A DNA stretch of 64,000 nt from Anthocerotibacter panamensis C109 (lineage in GTDB: Bacteria; Cyanobacteriota; Cyanobacteriia; Gloeobacterales; Anthocerotibacteraceae), in NCBI RefSeq assembly GCF_018389385.1, contig NZ_CP062698.1, forward strand, positions 3,690,667 to 3,754,666, in the 5' to 3' direction. The position numbers were made by a program, and so were the translations under genes. Shown here in pieces: positions 47,597-57,123 of this stretch. The stretch's first letter is position 1. Each line of letters begins with the position of its first letter. The notes below the pieces were generated by a model. The model saw nothing but the letters and a program-made list of their open reading frames with translations, did not search any database and was not told where the DNA came from.

Positions 47597-47941
47597 CTAA
47601 GGGCTCGGGGGCGTCGGTGCAGGCGTCTGGTTATTTTCGGGACGGACTAGGGCGGGTGTGATTTTTAGGACATTGCGGGAGCGAAACTTAGCCACTTCGT
47701 CATCGAGCGTCTCTTGGGATTCTTTGTTGAACTGCTTGGGCGTAGTGGGGTTAGCCAGATTGCTGCGGTGTACCAGACTAAAGACATCCAGCCCGTTGCC
47801 CCCGGTGCCGAAGGGATTATCCTGGCTACCGGAAGTGCTGCCGCCCGACAAGTCGCGGCTGTTTGCCGGGGCCAACTGTGCCCAAACAGGAGTGCTGGTG
47901 AGTAAAACTGAGCCGAGTAAAAGCGCAGCCAGGGTTTTCAT
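47597..47941 (-). CDS. Small exported protein of unknown function
   Basis: The 114-residue protein begins MKTLAALLLGSVLLTSTPVWAQ, a signal peptide with a clear cleavage site, so ATG 47941 is preferred over an in-frame start 5 codons upstream. The mature part is polar, with NPFGTGGNGLDVFSLVHRSNLANP and a Pro-rich tail. Similar short secreted proteins occur in cyanobacteria; no function known. It is divergent from asd across 39 bp. Confidence 0.7.
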   Translation of the reverse strand: MKTLAALLLGSVLLTSTPVWAQLAPANSRDLSGGSTSGSQDNPFGTGGNGLDVFSLVHRSNLANPTTPKQFNKESQETLDDEVAKFRSRNVLKITPALVRPENNQTPAPTPPSP

Positions 47942-47980
47942 ATGCCGTTCTTCCATTCCTGTCTTTATAATAAGTGCACC

Positions 47981-48979
47981 ATGGAAAATGTCTACAGCAT
48001 CGCCCTGCTTGGGGCTACTGGGGCCGTGGGCTCCGAACTGCTCCAGCTCCTACAGGACCGACACTTCCCGCTCAAGTCACTCAAGCTGCTCGCCTCAGAG
48101 CGCTCCGTAGGCAAAGTCACGGCCTTTGGCCCCGTCGAGGCGATTACCCCTGAGCAATTTGTGGGGATGGACTTTGTATTTGGCTGTACGGGTAAAGACC
48201 AAGCCGAACAGTGGCGTGCAGCTATTGTGGCGTCAGGAGCAACATTCATCGACAATTCCAACGCTTTTCGCATGGCGGCGGACGTGCCTTTGGTGGTCCC
48301 GGAGGTAAATCCAGGCGACCTCACCGGACATCAGGGGGTCATCGCCAACCCAAACTGTTCCACGATCCTGCTGGTCCTTGCCCTTTGGCCCCTACATCAG
48401 GTGCGCCCTATCCGCCGAGTGGTCGTCTCGACCTATCAGGCGGCGAGTGGAGCAGGCTTACCCGCCATGGAAGAACTCAAACGACAGACGCGCGCAGTCC
48501 TCGACGGCGAACCCGCTATCTCGGAAATCTTCCCCTATCCCCTTGCCTTCAACCTCTTTGCGCACAACTCGCCGATAGGTGCGGATGCCTACTGCGAAGA
48601 GGAGCTGAAGATGGTCTACGAGACGCGCAAGCTATTTCACAGCCCGCAGTTGGCAGTCACCGCCACCTGTGTACGGGTACCGGTCCTCAGGGCGCATTCG
48701 GAGGCTGTCAATATCGAATTTTATGAGCCCTTCCCGGTCGCTGAGGCGCGAGCAATTCTAGCTCAAGCCCCTGGGGTAAAACTAGTCGAAGACTGGGAGC
48801 GCAACTATTTTCCCATGCCCTTGGAGGCCAGTGAACGGGATGAAGTCCTCGTTGGTCGCATCCGCCAGGACCGCTCTTGCCCCAATGCCCTCGAACTCTG
48901 GCTCTCGGGCGACCAGATCCGCAAGGGTGCTGCTTTGAATGCGCTTCAGATTGCTGAGGCGTTGGTGGCTCGCGGTTGA
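47981..48979 (+). CDS. asd: Aspartate-semialdehyde dehydrogenase
   Basis: The 332-residue enzyme (from ATG 47981, MENVYSIALLGATGAVGSELL) makes aspartate semialdehyde for lysine, threonine, methionine and diaminopimelate. The NADP site GATGAVG is near 11-17 and the nucleophile is Cys in NPNCSTI. GAGLPAMEEL, NSPIGADAYCEEELKMVYE and RVPVLRAHSEAVNIEF confirm the family. It ends 3 bp from the converging dusB gene. Confidence 0.95.
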   Translation: MENVYSIALLGATGAVGSELLQLLQDRHFPLKSLKLLASERSVGKVTAFGPVEAITPEQFVGMDFVFGCTGKDQAEQWRAAIVASGATFIDNSNAFRMAADVPLVVPEVNPGDLTGHQGVIANPNCSTILLVLALWPLHQVRPIRRVVVSTYQAASGAGLPAMEELKRQTRAVLDGEPAISEIFPYPLAFNLFAHNSPIGADAYCEEELKMVYETRKLFHSPQLAVTATCVRVPVLRAHSEAVNIEFYEPFPVAEARAILAQAPGVKLVEDWERNYFPMPLEASERDEVLVGRIRQDRSCPNALELWLSGDQIRKGAALNALQIAEALVARG

Positions 48980-48982
48980 TTT

Positions 48983-50002
48983 TCAAGTACCGACTTCGGT
49001 CAACTGGGTCAGTGCCCTGTCAATTAAAGTTTCGGCTTCGGCTACTGATTCCATCCGCGCCAACTGACCGCGTAAAAGTCCTGCCCCAGGAACGCCCTTG
49101 ACGTACCATGCGGCATGTTTCCTGGCTTGTTGTAAACCACGCTGACCTTTGTAATCAAACAGTAGACGGATATGCTCTCGGGCGAGAAAGAGACGCTCGG
49201 CGGGAGTCGGCTCGGATAGGCGTTCCCCGGTTTTGAAGAAGTGGTCAATTTGGCCGACCAGACCAGGATTGCCCATCGTTGCACGCGAACACATCACCCC
49301 GTCTGCTCCTGTCATCTTGAGGCACTCAAGGGCTGCATCGATCGAGAAAATATCCCCATTGGCGATGACCGGGATCGTAAGCTGTTCTTTGACTCGACCA
49401 ATCCATTCCCAACGAGCAGTCCCCTCAAAACCTTGAGCGCGGGTCCGGGCGTGGATCGTGATCAGTTGTGCCCCACTGTCTTGCATCCGCAGGCTAAACT
49501 CCAAAATATTGATCTGCTGATCTGTCCAGCCTAGACGCGTCTTCACCGTCACCGGAACATTGACCGCCTGAGCCACCTTACGGACGATGGTCCCAGCCAA
49601 TTCCGGGTCCTTGAGCAAGGAGGAACCGCCACCGTTCTTGGTGATCTTATTGACCGGACAGCCCATGTTGATGTCGATGACCTGTGCGCCTTCAGCCTCT
49701 GCCATCCGCGCCGCTTCCACCAAAAAATCCGGGCGACAGTCAAACAGTTGAATGCCAATCGGTTCCTCGTTCGTCCCCACATCCATGACACGGGGCATCT
49801 CTCGGGCGTAGTGTAGACCGGTTGCGCTCACCATCTCCGTATAGCAGAGCGATTGGGGGGCAGACCGACGCACCAAGGTCCGAAAAACCCGGTCAGTCAC
49901 CCCGGCTAGTGGGGACTGAAGAACACGGCTGTGGAGGGTCAGAGGGCCAATTTTTAGGGGTTGGGCCATGCGGGTGGACAAGATCGTCACAGTTTCAGCC
50001 AC
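48983..50002 (-). CDS. dusB: tRNA-dihydrouridine synthase
   Basis: The 339-residue flavoenzyme reduces uridine in the D loop of tRNA. It shows LQSPLAGVTDRVFRTLVR, the flavin and catalytic stretch IDINMGCPVNKITKNGGGSSLL with the reactive Cys, VKTRLGW and ARTRAQGFEG, then GVMCSRATMGNPGLV. It fits the DusB class best. It is 13 bp downstream of the LpxB-related gene on the same strand. Confidence 0.93.
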   Translation of the reverse strand: MAETVTILSTRMAQPLKIGPLTLHSRVLQSPLAGVTDRVFRTLVRRSAPQSLCYTEMVSATGLHYAREMPRVMDVGTNEEPIGIQLFDCRPDFLVEAARMAEAEGAQVIDINMGCPVNKITKNGGGSSLLKDPELAGTIVRKVAQAVNVPVTVKTRLGWTDQQINILEFSLRMQDSGAQLITIHARTRAQGFEGTARWEWIGRVKEQLTIPVIANGDIFSIDAALECLKMTGADGVMCSRATMGNPGLVGQIDHFFKTGERLSEPTPAERLFLAREHIRLLFDYKGQRGLQQARKHAAWYVKGVPGAGLLRGQLARMESVAEAETLIDRALTQLTEVGT

Positions 50003-50015
50003 AGGTGCAGTACTT

Positions 50016-51296
50016 CTATTGTGCCTTATGGCTTACCTCCGCTAGAGCCTCTTCTACCAAGCCCAGCATCCGGTCTGCCGCTCCTCTAGCACCCATGGTC
50101 TGCATCAACGCCGTGCGGGTCCGGTGGTGGAGACCGTCGTCATCCAAGAAAGGGACGGTCTCACGGGCTACATCGGCTGGGGTGAGCAGGCGCTTGAGTT
50201 CCGGGACGATGGCCCGTCCGGCGAGGAGGTTGGGCCACGCGAGCAATCCTGTCCGGCTGATGAGCCAGGGATTGACGTAGCGGGCGATAAAGTTCCCGAT
50301 CCCCGGTATATTCATGATTAGCCCCGGCAGACCATCCCAGGCTTTCATGACCTCGACTTTATTGAGCGGAATAAGGACCACCATCGGTATCCCCAGCGCG
50401 GCGAGTTCGGCGGTGTTGACCCCGATAGTCGTGACGCAGACCCGGCACAAAGACAGCACATCATAGGCGGGGAAGCGCTGCCAGAGCGGAATGGCTGTCC
50501 CTCGGGGGGTCACCAGATAGTTGAGTTCGCCCCGAGTCTCCAGGTGCGCGGTCACCCCACCCATCAAGGCGATATTGGGGTTCTCCTGCGTAGCGAAGCG
50601 GGCCAGTTTTTCTAGATCTACCGTCGGAGCTACGGGCAGGACGAAGCGGGCTGTGGGATGAGAATCTTCTAAGAGTTCAGCTGTCTTTAAGAGCAGAGGC
50701 ATCCCCAAGGTGAGCTTGAGCCCCTTAGAGCCCGGTAGGAGGCCGATGAGGGGCGCGTCCTCCCGGAGTTTCAAGTACTTGCAGATCTCCTGGAGTGCTT
50801 GGGGCTGTATCTCTACGCCATCGATATTGAGGTCACCGACGACGCGGAATTTTTGGGGGTCTTCAGCATAGCGGGGGTAGGTTTTGGGCGTCCTGAGCCC
50901 CACCCGACTCATCCACCGCCCGTAGCGTACCTGCCATTCAGCGTAGGTAACCAGCGGATAACCCAACCGCAGGGCAATGAGTGCCGTAAAGCCCTGGTCC
51001 CCACCGAGAAAAAGCACCACGCCCCGCCGATACCAATCCCAGCCCTGCGCAGTCTGCCCAGTAAAGAGAAACCGCTGGTAAGACTCAGCCCCCAAGACCC
51101 GAGCTACTCCAGGTAAATTTTTCGCCAGATCGACTTCATTGCCGCTTGCGTTATTGCAAGGAGCCAGCACGATTGAAATGCGCCATCCTGGATAGCGCCC
51201 ATGAATCCGGGCCACCATCGGACGGACCCAGGTGGTCAGCTCGCCAGGGCCATTGCTGACAATCAAAAGGTCCGTATGTTCCGTGTGCGCGTCCAT
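50016..51296 (-). CDS. LpxB-related glycosyltransferase-like protein (cyanobacterial)
   Basis: The 426-residue protein starts at ATG 51296 (MDAHTEHTDLLIVSNGPGELTTWVRPMVARIH). A longer frame from 51380 adds a non-conserved stretch. NGPGE at the start, VVLFLGGDQGFTALIALRLG, LIGLLPGSKGLKLTLGMPLLLKTAELL and SLCRVCVTTIGVNTAELAALGIPMVVLIP follow the LpxB fold. The family is annotated as lipid-A-disaccharide synthase-related; many cyanobacteria carry it beside true lpxB or instead of it. Substrate is unknown. Confidence 0.85.
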   Translation of the reverse strand: MDAHTEHTDLLIVSNGPGELTTWVRPMVARIHGRYPGWRISIVLAPCNNASGNEVDLAKNLPGVARVLGAESYQRFLFTGQTAQGWDWYRRGVVLFLGGDQGFTALIALRLGYPLVTYAEWQVRYGRWMSRVGLRTPKTYPRYAEDPQKFRVVGDLNIDGVEIQPQALQEICKYLKLREDAPLIGLLPGSKGLKLTLGMPLLLKTAELLEDSHPTARFVLPVAPTVDLEKLARFATQENPNIALMGGVTAHLETRGELNYLVTPRGTAIPLWQRFPAYDVLSLCRVCVTTIGVNTAELAALGIPMVVLIPLNKVEVMKAWDGLPGLIMNIPGIGNFIARYVNPWLISRTGLLAWPNLLAGRAIVPELKRLLTPADVARETVPFLDDDGLHHRTRTALMQTMGARGAADRMLGLVEEALAEVSHKAQ

Positions 51297-51391
51297 AGGT
51301 TTGAGGATAGCGCGAAACCTAAGCCACCGACCAGCACCGTGTGTCCACAGACGTGGGTACAGTATGCTGATCTTTGCCACTGCTGAATCCC

Positions 51392-52150
51392 ATGCTTGAC
51401 CCCGCCCTGTGTGAGCGTTCGTCCCTGCTTTGGCCCTCGTTGACCTGGAGGCTCCAGGACTGGCTGACCGTACCCTGGTTGGTGGTCTTGCCCCTGGCGC
51501 TGCTGGTCATCCTGGCTTGGCAAGTGCGCCCCCTGCCGGGACGCCGTCTGGTCTTTGGCCTTAGCGCCTTGATGCTGGGGTCTTACCTGCTCGCCATTCT
51601 CCCGCCCATGATAGACTTGGCGCTTTGGGGCCTCACAGCTCCCCTGCCTGCCGATACTGGCACAAAAGTAGATGCCATCGTGATTTTGGGCCGGGGGGAC
51701 CAGTTGCGTCCGGCGCGAGCAGCGGTCGCGGGCGGGCTGTGGCGGACAGGGCGGGCACCCCTGGTTTTTAGTAGCGGACGGGGCGATGCCACCGAGCTTA
51801 TGGATCTGTTGCGCAGCCAGGGTCTTCCCCAGCAGGCCGTCGCGGGGGAAGATTGTTCGCAGACTACCGAGGAGAATGCACGCTTTACAGCCCTAGTCCT
51901 CAAGCCGCAAGGAGTGCGCCGTATCCTGCTGGTTACGGATCCGCCACACCTGTTGCGCTCGGTCCTCACGTTCCGCCGTCAGGGTTTCACGGTCCTTCCT
52001 CAGTCCAGCCCTTTGCCCCCGCTCCCTTTCCCCCAACGGGCTTTTATTGTCTACCGCGAATATCTAGGGCTTATCCTCTACGGTCTGAGTGGGCGCTTGA
52101 GCCAGCAGACAGCCGCAGAATCCATACTGCGTGTAAATACGGGGTCATGA
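51392..52150 (+). CDS. YdcF/DUF218-family membrane protein
   Basis: The 252-residue protein starts at ATG 51392; it has two membrane segments in the first 90 residues and a DUF218 domain after that (VDAIVILGRGDQLRPARAAVAGGLWR, FSSGRGDATELMDLLRSQG, EDCSQTTEENARFTALVLKPQGVRRILLVTDPPHLLRSVLTFRRQGF). Related proteins (YdcF, ElyC, SanA) act in envelope polysaccharide steps. It is divergent from the LpxB-related gene. Confidence 0.87.
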   Translation: MLDPALCERSSLLWPSLTWRLQDWLTVPWLVVLPLALLVILAWQVRPLPGRRLVFGLSALMLGSYLLAILPPMIDLALWGLTAPLPADTGTKVDAIVILGRGDQLRPARAAVAGGLWRTGRAPLVFSSGRGDATELMDLLRSQGLPQQAVAGEDCSQTTEENARFTALVLKPQGVRRILLVTDPPHLLRSVLTFRRQGFTVLPQSSPLPPLPFPQRAFIVYREYLGLILYGLSGRLSQQTAAESILRVNTGS

Positions 52151-52269
52151 TCCCCGAGAATAATCAATTCCTGCACAGTCTGGATATCGTGCATTTACAA
52201 GCAGTGGATATACGGTTTTATTGTTATTCTTCTTTAGCTATAACCTTAGCTATGTCTTGGTAGTAACGA

Positions 52270-52605
52270 GTGAGTCTTGTACTTGAGTTGTCTTTGACTT
52301 TGTTATTTCTATTGGTCTGGGCGCTGTGGTGGCTGGCGGTCTACCTATGCATTTTTTGTACGGGAGCTACCCTCCTGTTAGCCTTGCGGTCCAACCGGGA
52401 GAAGGCTTTAGCGGCGGTCATCGTGACCACCTCAGCCGCCAGTGTTCTCACTTTGCTGTATTACTGGCTTCCCGATCGCTCCGCAACAGCTTCGCTGACG
52501 CTCTTGACCCAGAGCAACTCCTGGGGTTGGGGCATTTGGGTGGGCGTAGTCACCGGCACCAGCTATTTTCTCGTCAGGACACTGCGCCGGAGTATACAGC
52601 CCTGA
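52270..52605 (+). CDS. Small membrane protein of unknown function
   Basis: A 111-residue protein begins at GTG and has three predicted membrane helices (about 5-40, 46-68, 82-103). No family recognised. Its 3' half lies in a 293-bp stretch that is repeated directly downstream (52748-53041), so a second copy of its tail follows it. Confidence 0.6.
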   Translation: MSLVLELSLTLLFLLVWALWWLAVYLCIFCTGATLLLALRSNREKALAAVIVTTSAASVLTLLYYWLPDRSATASLTLLTQSNSWGWGIWVGVVTGTSYFLVRTLRRSIQP

Positions 52606-53041
52606 AGTTCGCTTCAGAAGTGTTCATAGTCATTTACAGGTTTGCCTAAACGGCGCTTGAGGGCTGTGGAAAAGGCCGTGGGCAAGGAGGAGACCACCGT
52701 GCGCAAGACGGTATCCATCAAAAAGCGGCGCGGATGGACCAGCGAGAGCTGTATTACTGGCTTCCCGATCGCTCCGCAACAGCTTCGCTGACGCTCTTGA
52801 CCCAGAGCAACTCCTGGGGTTGGGGCATTTGGGTGGGCGTAGTCACCGGCACCAGCTATTTTCTCGTCAGGACACTGCGCCGGAGTATACAGCCCTGAAG
52901 TTCGCTTCAGAAGTGTTCATAGTCATTTACAGGTTTGCCTAAACGGCGCTTGAGGGCTGTGGAAAAGGCCGTGGGCAAGGAGGAGACCACCGTGCGCAAG
53001 ACGGTATCCATCAAAAAGCGGCGCGGATGGACCAGCGAGAG
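52455..53041. repeat. Perfect 293-bp tandem duplication
   Basis: The sequence from 52455 to 52747 is repeated exactly from 52748 to 53040; I see no difference when reading both copies. The unit covers the 3' half of the small membrane gene, the short gap and the 3' end of the methyltransferase gene on the other strand. Each gene keeps its intact end because the first uses the left copy and the second the right copy. Confidence 0.92.
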
Positions 53042-53701
53042 TTGGTTGAGGCAGGTCCGTTTTTGCGCCTCCAAGAGGGGGGGATGGGCGGCTAAATAGT
53101 CCTCTTGCACATAGAGCAGTAGGTTTTGAGCGTACCACCACTCCACGTTTTCGTTCTGCCAGATCTGGGAGCGTAGGCTGTCTATGACTACGTAGCCCTG
53201 TCGGTTGAAGTGCTCCACCCAATAGATAGGCCACTGCTGATTGATACGCCCCGTCCCAGCACCCGCCTGATAAGGAATAGCCGAAGAGAAGAGCACCACA
53301 GGTGCCAGCCGGGTCAACGAGGCTACAAAATCCGCCGCTACGCCTTCGGGGAGGTCCTGGGCGACCTCCAGGCACAGGGCTAGGTCAAAAGTCCGCTCCA
53401 GCCGGAGCGGTTCGCGCAGATCTAGGGGATAAAAACGGTTTTCAGGAATTTTTAGATAGGTGCGCTCGATAAAAGGGGTATCCACGCCTAGGACATCCTC
53501 GACCCCCATCTCCTGCAAGATAGCAAGCCAACTGCCCACGCCACAGCCCACATCAATGATGGAGCGCGCGGGGGGAATAAGCTGAAACAAGAGGGGCAGG
53601 ATCTCCTGAGCGGAGCGCCGGGAGCCCAAGGAGCTATCCAAGTCCCGGTACATCTCAGGGGAGAATTGCGGAGCATCCTTACCAAAATCGCGGTCCGGCA
53701 T
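52907..53701 (-). CDS. SAM-dependent methyltransferase (glycan cluster)
   Basis: The 264-residue protein has a class I SAM site, IIDVGCGVGSWLAILQEMG, near 48-66, with LGVDTPFIE as second motif and FDLALCLEVAQDLPEG as post-motif. It is the last gene in a minus-strand group for a surface glycan and may methylate a sugar. Its 3' end lies inside the tandem duplication. The gap to the aminotransferase is 19 bp. Confidence 0.87.
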   Translation of the reverse strand: MPDRDFGKDAPQFSPEMYRDLDSSLGSRRSAQEILPLLFQLIPPARSIIDVGCGVGSWLAILQEMGVEDVLGVDTPFIERTYLKIPENRFYPLDLREPLRLERTFDLALCLEVAQDLPEGVAADFVASLTRLAPVVLFSSAIPYQAGAGTGRINQQWPIYWVEHFNRQGYVVIDSLRSQIWQNENVEWWYAQNLLLYVQEDYLAAHPPLLEAQKRTCLNQLSLVHPRRFLMDTVLRTVVSSLPTAFSTALKRRLGKPVNDYEHF

Positions 53702-53720
53702 AAAAACCTCACAGGGTATT

Positions 53721-54920
53721 TTAAAGTCCTTTTGAAGCGTGGGTGACCGCCGAAATCACGTCCTCCACATCCTCGTCTGTTAGCCTAGGCGAAAGCGGAA
53801 GGCTCACCGTCTGCCGCCCTGCTCGCATCGCATGGGGATAGTCCTCCGGCTGCCAACCAAAGCGCGACTGATAACAAGGGTGCTCTGGAATGCTCAGATA
53901 GTGGACACCCACGCCGATATTCTGAGCATTCATGCGCTCTAGAAACCCATCGCGGCTGATGCCCGCGAGTTGTTCGTCCACCAAGATGGTATAGAGGTGA
54001 TAGGCATGGCGGGTGTCTGGCTCCGGGGGTGCAGGCAGGGTGATGGGCAGGTGCGCCAAGGCGGTGCCGTAGCGCTGCCAGACCTGTTCACGCTGTCGCC
54101 AATAGGTCTCGACGCGCTGGAGTTGGTGGATGCCGATAGCGGCTTGCAGGTCCATCATGTTGTACTTAAACCCGACCTCGACCACCTGATAGTGACGATA
54201 ACCGCTATCGCTGAAGCGCTGCCATGCATCGCGGCTCATGCCGTGGAGTGCCAGGACTTTGCAGCGGTCAGCATCCGCCTGAGTGCGCGTCAGGATCATC
54301 CCGCCTTCGCCCGTCACGACGTTTTTGGTGACATAAAAGCTGAAGCAGGCGAAATCCCCAAAGGTTCCCGCCCGCTGACCCCGGTACTCGGTCTCAATCG
54401 CATGGGCGCAGTCCTCAATGATTTTGAGGTCATGGCGTCGGGCAAGCGCCGTCAGCGCCTCCATAGCACAGGGGCGGCCTGCAAAGTGAATAGGAAGGAT
54501 GGCGCGGGTGCGCTCAGTGATCCGTGCTGCTACCTGTTCGGGGTCGAGGTTGAGGGTGTTGGGGTCAATGTCGGCCAAAACAGGGGTCGCGCCACTGTGG
54601 ATAATCGCGTTGACCGTGGCGCAAAAGGTCAAAGGCGAAGTAATGACCTCATCTCCGGGCTGGAGTCCGGCTACCAGGATACTGAGATGCAGCGCTGCGG
54701 TGCAGGAATTGACAGCCGCTGCATGGGAAACCCCTTTGTAGCGGGCAAAGTCCTGCTCAAAACGGGCCACCTTGGGGCCGGTGCCCAACCAGCCACTCTG
54801 CATACTAGCTACGACTTCTTGAATCTCAGCATCCTCAATGGGCGGAGCCCCAAACACCAAAAATTGCTCCCGGCGCGGACGGGGAGCGAGAAAAGGCGGA
54901 GTGAACGTAGGTACATGCAT
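53721..54920 (-). CDS. DegT/DnrJ/EryC1/StrS sugar aminotransferase
   Basis: The 399-residue PLP enzyme adds an amino group to a nucleotide keto sugar. Family marks are AAVNSCTAALHLSILVAGLQPGDEVITSPLTFCATVNAI, DIDPNTLNLDP, EDCAHAIETEYRGQRAGTFGDFACFSFYVTKNVVTGEGG (PLP Lys in TKN) and FKYNMMDLQAAIG. It is in the middle of the glycan cluster, between a GT2 and a methyltransferase gene. Confidence 0.93.
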   Translation of the reverse strand: MHVPTFTPPFLAPRPRREQFLVFGAPPIEDAEIQEVVASMQSGWLGTGPKVARFEQDFARYKGVSHAAAVNSCTAALHLSILVAGLQPGDEVITSPLTFCATVNAIIHSGATPVLADIDPNTLNLDPEQVAARITERTRAILPIHFAGRPCAMEALTALARRHDLKIIEDCAHAIETEYRGQRAGTFGDFACFSFYVTKNVVTGEGGMILTRTQADADRCKVLALHGMSRDAWQRFSDSGYRHYQVVEVGFKYNMMDLQAAIGIHQLQRVETYWRQREQVWQRYGTALAHLPITLPAPPEPDTRHAYHLYTILVDEQLAGISRDGFLERMNAQNIGVGVHYLSIPEHPCYQSRFGWQPEDYPHAMRAGRQTVSLPLSPRLTDEDVEDVISAVTHASKGL

Positions 54921-54941
54921 GGGGGGGTCTCGTCAAGGGTC

Positions 54942-55988
54942 TTACAGGTTCAAGGCGGTCAGGAGCAGGAGCATCCCTGAGGCATGTCCCAAGGAGATAC
55001 TATTCAGGTACCCACGCAGGTCCTGAAGCAGGACCATGATCTTGCTCCCCAAGGGTCCGAGGAAGGCTAGTCCATAGGCGAGGAGCGTGCGTGGATTTTT
55101 ATGAAGGTGCAAAGCTTGGGCAAGGGCTTTTTGTGCCTCACGGGGCCTCCCTAGGGCCAACAAATTGATACCATAAGAACTCATTGTCAAGGCTACCTTG
55201 GTTGGCAGGAGTCTATGCAGTGCGTCTAGTTTCGGGTCGTGAGACATCTGATGGTATAAAAACAGGAGCCCTTCGAGGACGTAGGGCCGCCAGTTTCGTT
55301 CCTGGCTCATCCCCCCGCCATGTAGCCGATAGTTCAAGAGGCGGTCAGGCGTGTAATAAGCCTGATATCCGGTGCGCACACATTGGTAAAACAGCCAGAT
55401 ATCCACGGCTCCTTGAGCCTCAGCCTTGATGAATTCCGGGGTAACCAAGCGGCGGCGAAAGATCGTAGCCCCGATGAAAATACTCTGGTCGATGAGCGCC
55501 GCGTGACCAAAATTCTCCAGGTACCCCAAAGTCAAGCTATCGCGTTTCCAGCAGTGGCTAGTCTGGTTGCTGATGGTGTGGAGTCGCTCCCCCCGCTCAT
55601 CCATCATCCAGTGGTCAGCACTCGAGAGGATGAGGTCGTCATGTTCGACTAGAGGCTGTACCAAAGTCGCAACAAAATCCGGCTCCAGGGTGTCATCGTC
55701 ATTGAGGATGCAAAAAAATTCGCTAGTCACCGCCCGAATACCCGCTTGCCAGTTGCCGGTGATGCCTAAGTTTTGGGGCTGACGCAGGTAGACCAAACGG
55801 GGGTCATGGGCAAATTCGGCTGCGACTTGAGGCGTCTCATCAGGGCTCGCGTCGTCTAGGACGATGACCTGAATGGCTGGATAGGTCTGGGCTAGGACAC
55901 TGCTGAGCGCTCCTCGCAAAAAACTGGCCCGGTTATAGGTTGGAACCAGAATTGTGACAGTCGGCAGAGCGTGTGCAGAGGCAAGCAT
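54942..55988 (-). CDS. Family 2 glycosyltransferase
   Basis: The protein (348 residues from ATG 55988, MLASAHALPTVTILVPTYNRASFLRG) has a GT-A fold: TVTILVPTYNRA, VIVLDDASPDET and the metal site LNDDDTLEPDF. The frame is open to a GTG at 56099 that overlaps the preceding TGA as GTGA, so a start there and translational coupling are also possible; neither site has a strong ribosome-binding site. The C-terminal 60 residues are helical. It adds a sugar to a surface glycan. Confidence 0.9.
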   Translation of the reverse strand: MLASAHALPTVTILVPTYNRASFLRGALSSVLAQTYPAIQVIVLDDASPDETPQVAAEFAHDPRLVYLRQPQNLGITGNWQAGIRAVTSEFFCILNDDDTLEPDFVATLVQPLVEHDDLILSSADHWMMDERGERLHTISNQTSHCWKRDSLTLGYLENFGHAALIDQSIFIGATIFRRRLVTPEFIKAEAQGAVDIWLFYQCVRTGYQAYYTPDRLLNYRLHGGGMSQERNWRPYVLEGLLFLYHQMSHDPKLDALHRLLPTKVALTMSSYGINLLALGRPREAQKALAQALHLHKNPRTLLAYGLAFLGPLGSKIMVLLQDLRGYLNSISLGHASGMLLLLTALNL

Positions 55989-56095
55989 GACAAGCCCAGG
56001 AGGAGAAGGCGAAGAAGCTACAGCCCCAGGATAAGAGAAAGACCTGGTTTTGGAAACAAATTTTGCGGAGATTTCATATAAGCTTTGCGGAAATT

Positions 56096-57121
56096 TCACA
56101 ATAGAGGAGCGGGCGCAGTCCTCTGGCTCACCAGATCCAAATAAGGCCCCAAGCGTGTCAAAAGCGGTCGGAGCGCAGGGACGAGACGACCCAGGCGGTC
56201 ATACCACCCAAGGAGCTGACGGCGTAGCGGGGGCTGGTACTGGTAATCTTCAAGGACGAGTCGTGCAGGGCTGACCCTGAGGTCGTGGACGCCGCTTACG
56301 CGGACCATCCGCCGCAGACTGCCATAGGATTGCAGGTGGATGTGCTCGTAGGGAATGCCCTTGAAAAGACGCACATAGGGGTCCATCCAGGGACGCGGCA
56401 GGAAGCCGACGCCCCATACCCCCACATGGGGCTCGGGCGCGAGGGCAAAGCGGTTGACTGTGCGTGCCAAAAAGGCTCCGCCTTGGGTGCGGACCCGTCC
56501 GGCTTCCATGAGTACCAGAGCAGGGTCGCGGGTATGTTCGAGCAGATTCTCCGCCACCATCAGCTCAAAATGCTGGTCGGCAAAGGGCAGATAGTCGGCA
56601 CAGGCACAGACCAGAGGAACATCCTCAAGTCCGAGGTCATGCAGTTGGCGGCGAGCCACCACCAGCCAGCGAAAGGCAATATCCACCCCGATCACATGAG
56701 CCCCTAAGCCTGCGGTACTAGCGACAAAGGCCCCGGTCCCGCACCCGAGGTCTAGGACCCGGCGACCAGAGGGCGGGGGCAGACCATAGGCTTTGAGGCG
56801 GGCGAGGACCCCCTGAGCACGGCTGAGGCCAGCCCGGTGATGGGCTAGGTAACGCGCGGCTAGGTCAGGAGGAACTTCGGGCGTAATGGCGTAGTAATGG
56901 GCCACCAGCGCGGGGAAGTCGAGGTGTTGCGCCGCCTCAGCAAGGCGTTGGCCCTTAGCACGGTCAGCCTCCAGGTCGATATAGGGGTCGGGGTAGACCC
57001 GAAAGTCAGGAATACCACAAAGGACCGGATAGCTCTGGGCACAGACCGGGCAGCGATATTCCTCAATCCGGGAGACCAGAGGTCCTTTACAGCGGGGGCA
57101 ACAGTAGGAAGGGGTCATCAC
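56096..57121 (-). CDS. Methyltransferase with N-terminal zinc-ribbon (glycan cluster)
   Basis: The 341-residue protein opens with a Trm112-like zinc ribbon (CCPRCKGPL...YRCPVCAQSYPVLCGIPDF, about 7-39), then a class I SAM domain (VLDLGCGTGAFVASTAGLG near 120-138, ENLLEH later) and an Arg-rich C-terminus. Such proteins are common in exopolysaccharide clusters. The stop overlaps the GTG of the next gene (GTGA), and the polysaccharide deacetylase ends 2 bp upstream, so the genes are one operon. Confidence 0.88.
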   Translation of the reverse strand: MMTPSYCCPRCKGPLVSRIEEYRCPVCAQSYPVLCGIPDFRVYPDPYIDLEADRAKGQRLAEAAQHLDFPALVAHYYAITPEVPPDLAARYLAHHRAGLSRAQGVLARLKAYGLPPPSGRRVLDLGCGTGAFVASTAGLGAHVIGVDIAFRWLVVARRQLHDLGLEDVPLVCACADYLPFADQHFELMVAENLLEHTRDPALVLMEAGRVRTQGGAFLARTVNRFALAPEPHVGVWGVGFLPRPWMDPYVRLFKGIPYEHIHLQSYGSLRRMVRVSGVHDLRVSPARLVLEDYQYQPPLRRQLLGWYDRLGRLVPALRPLLTRLGPYLDLVSQRTAPAPLL

Positions 57122-57123
57122 CG

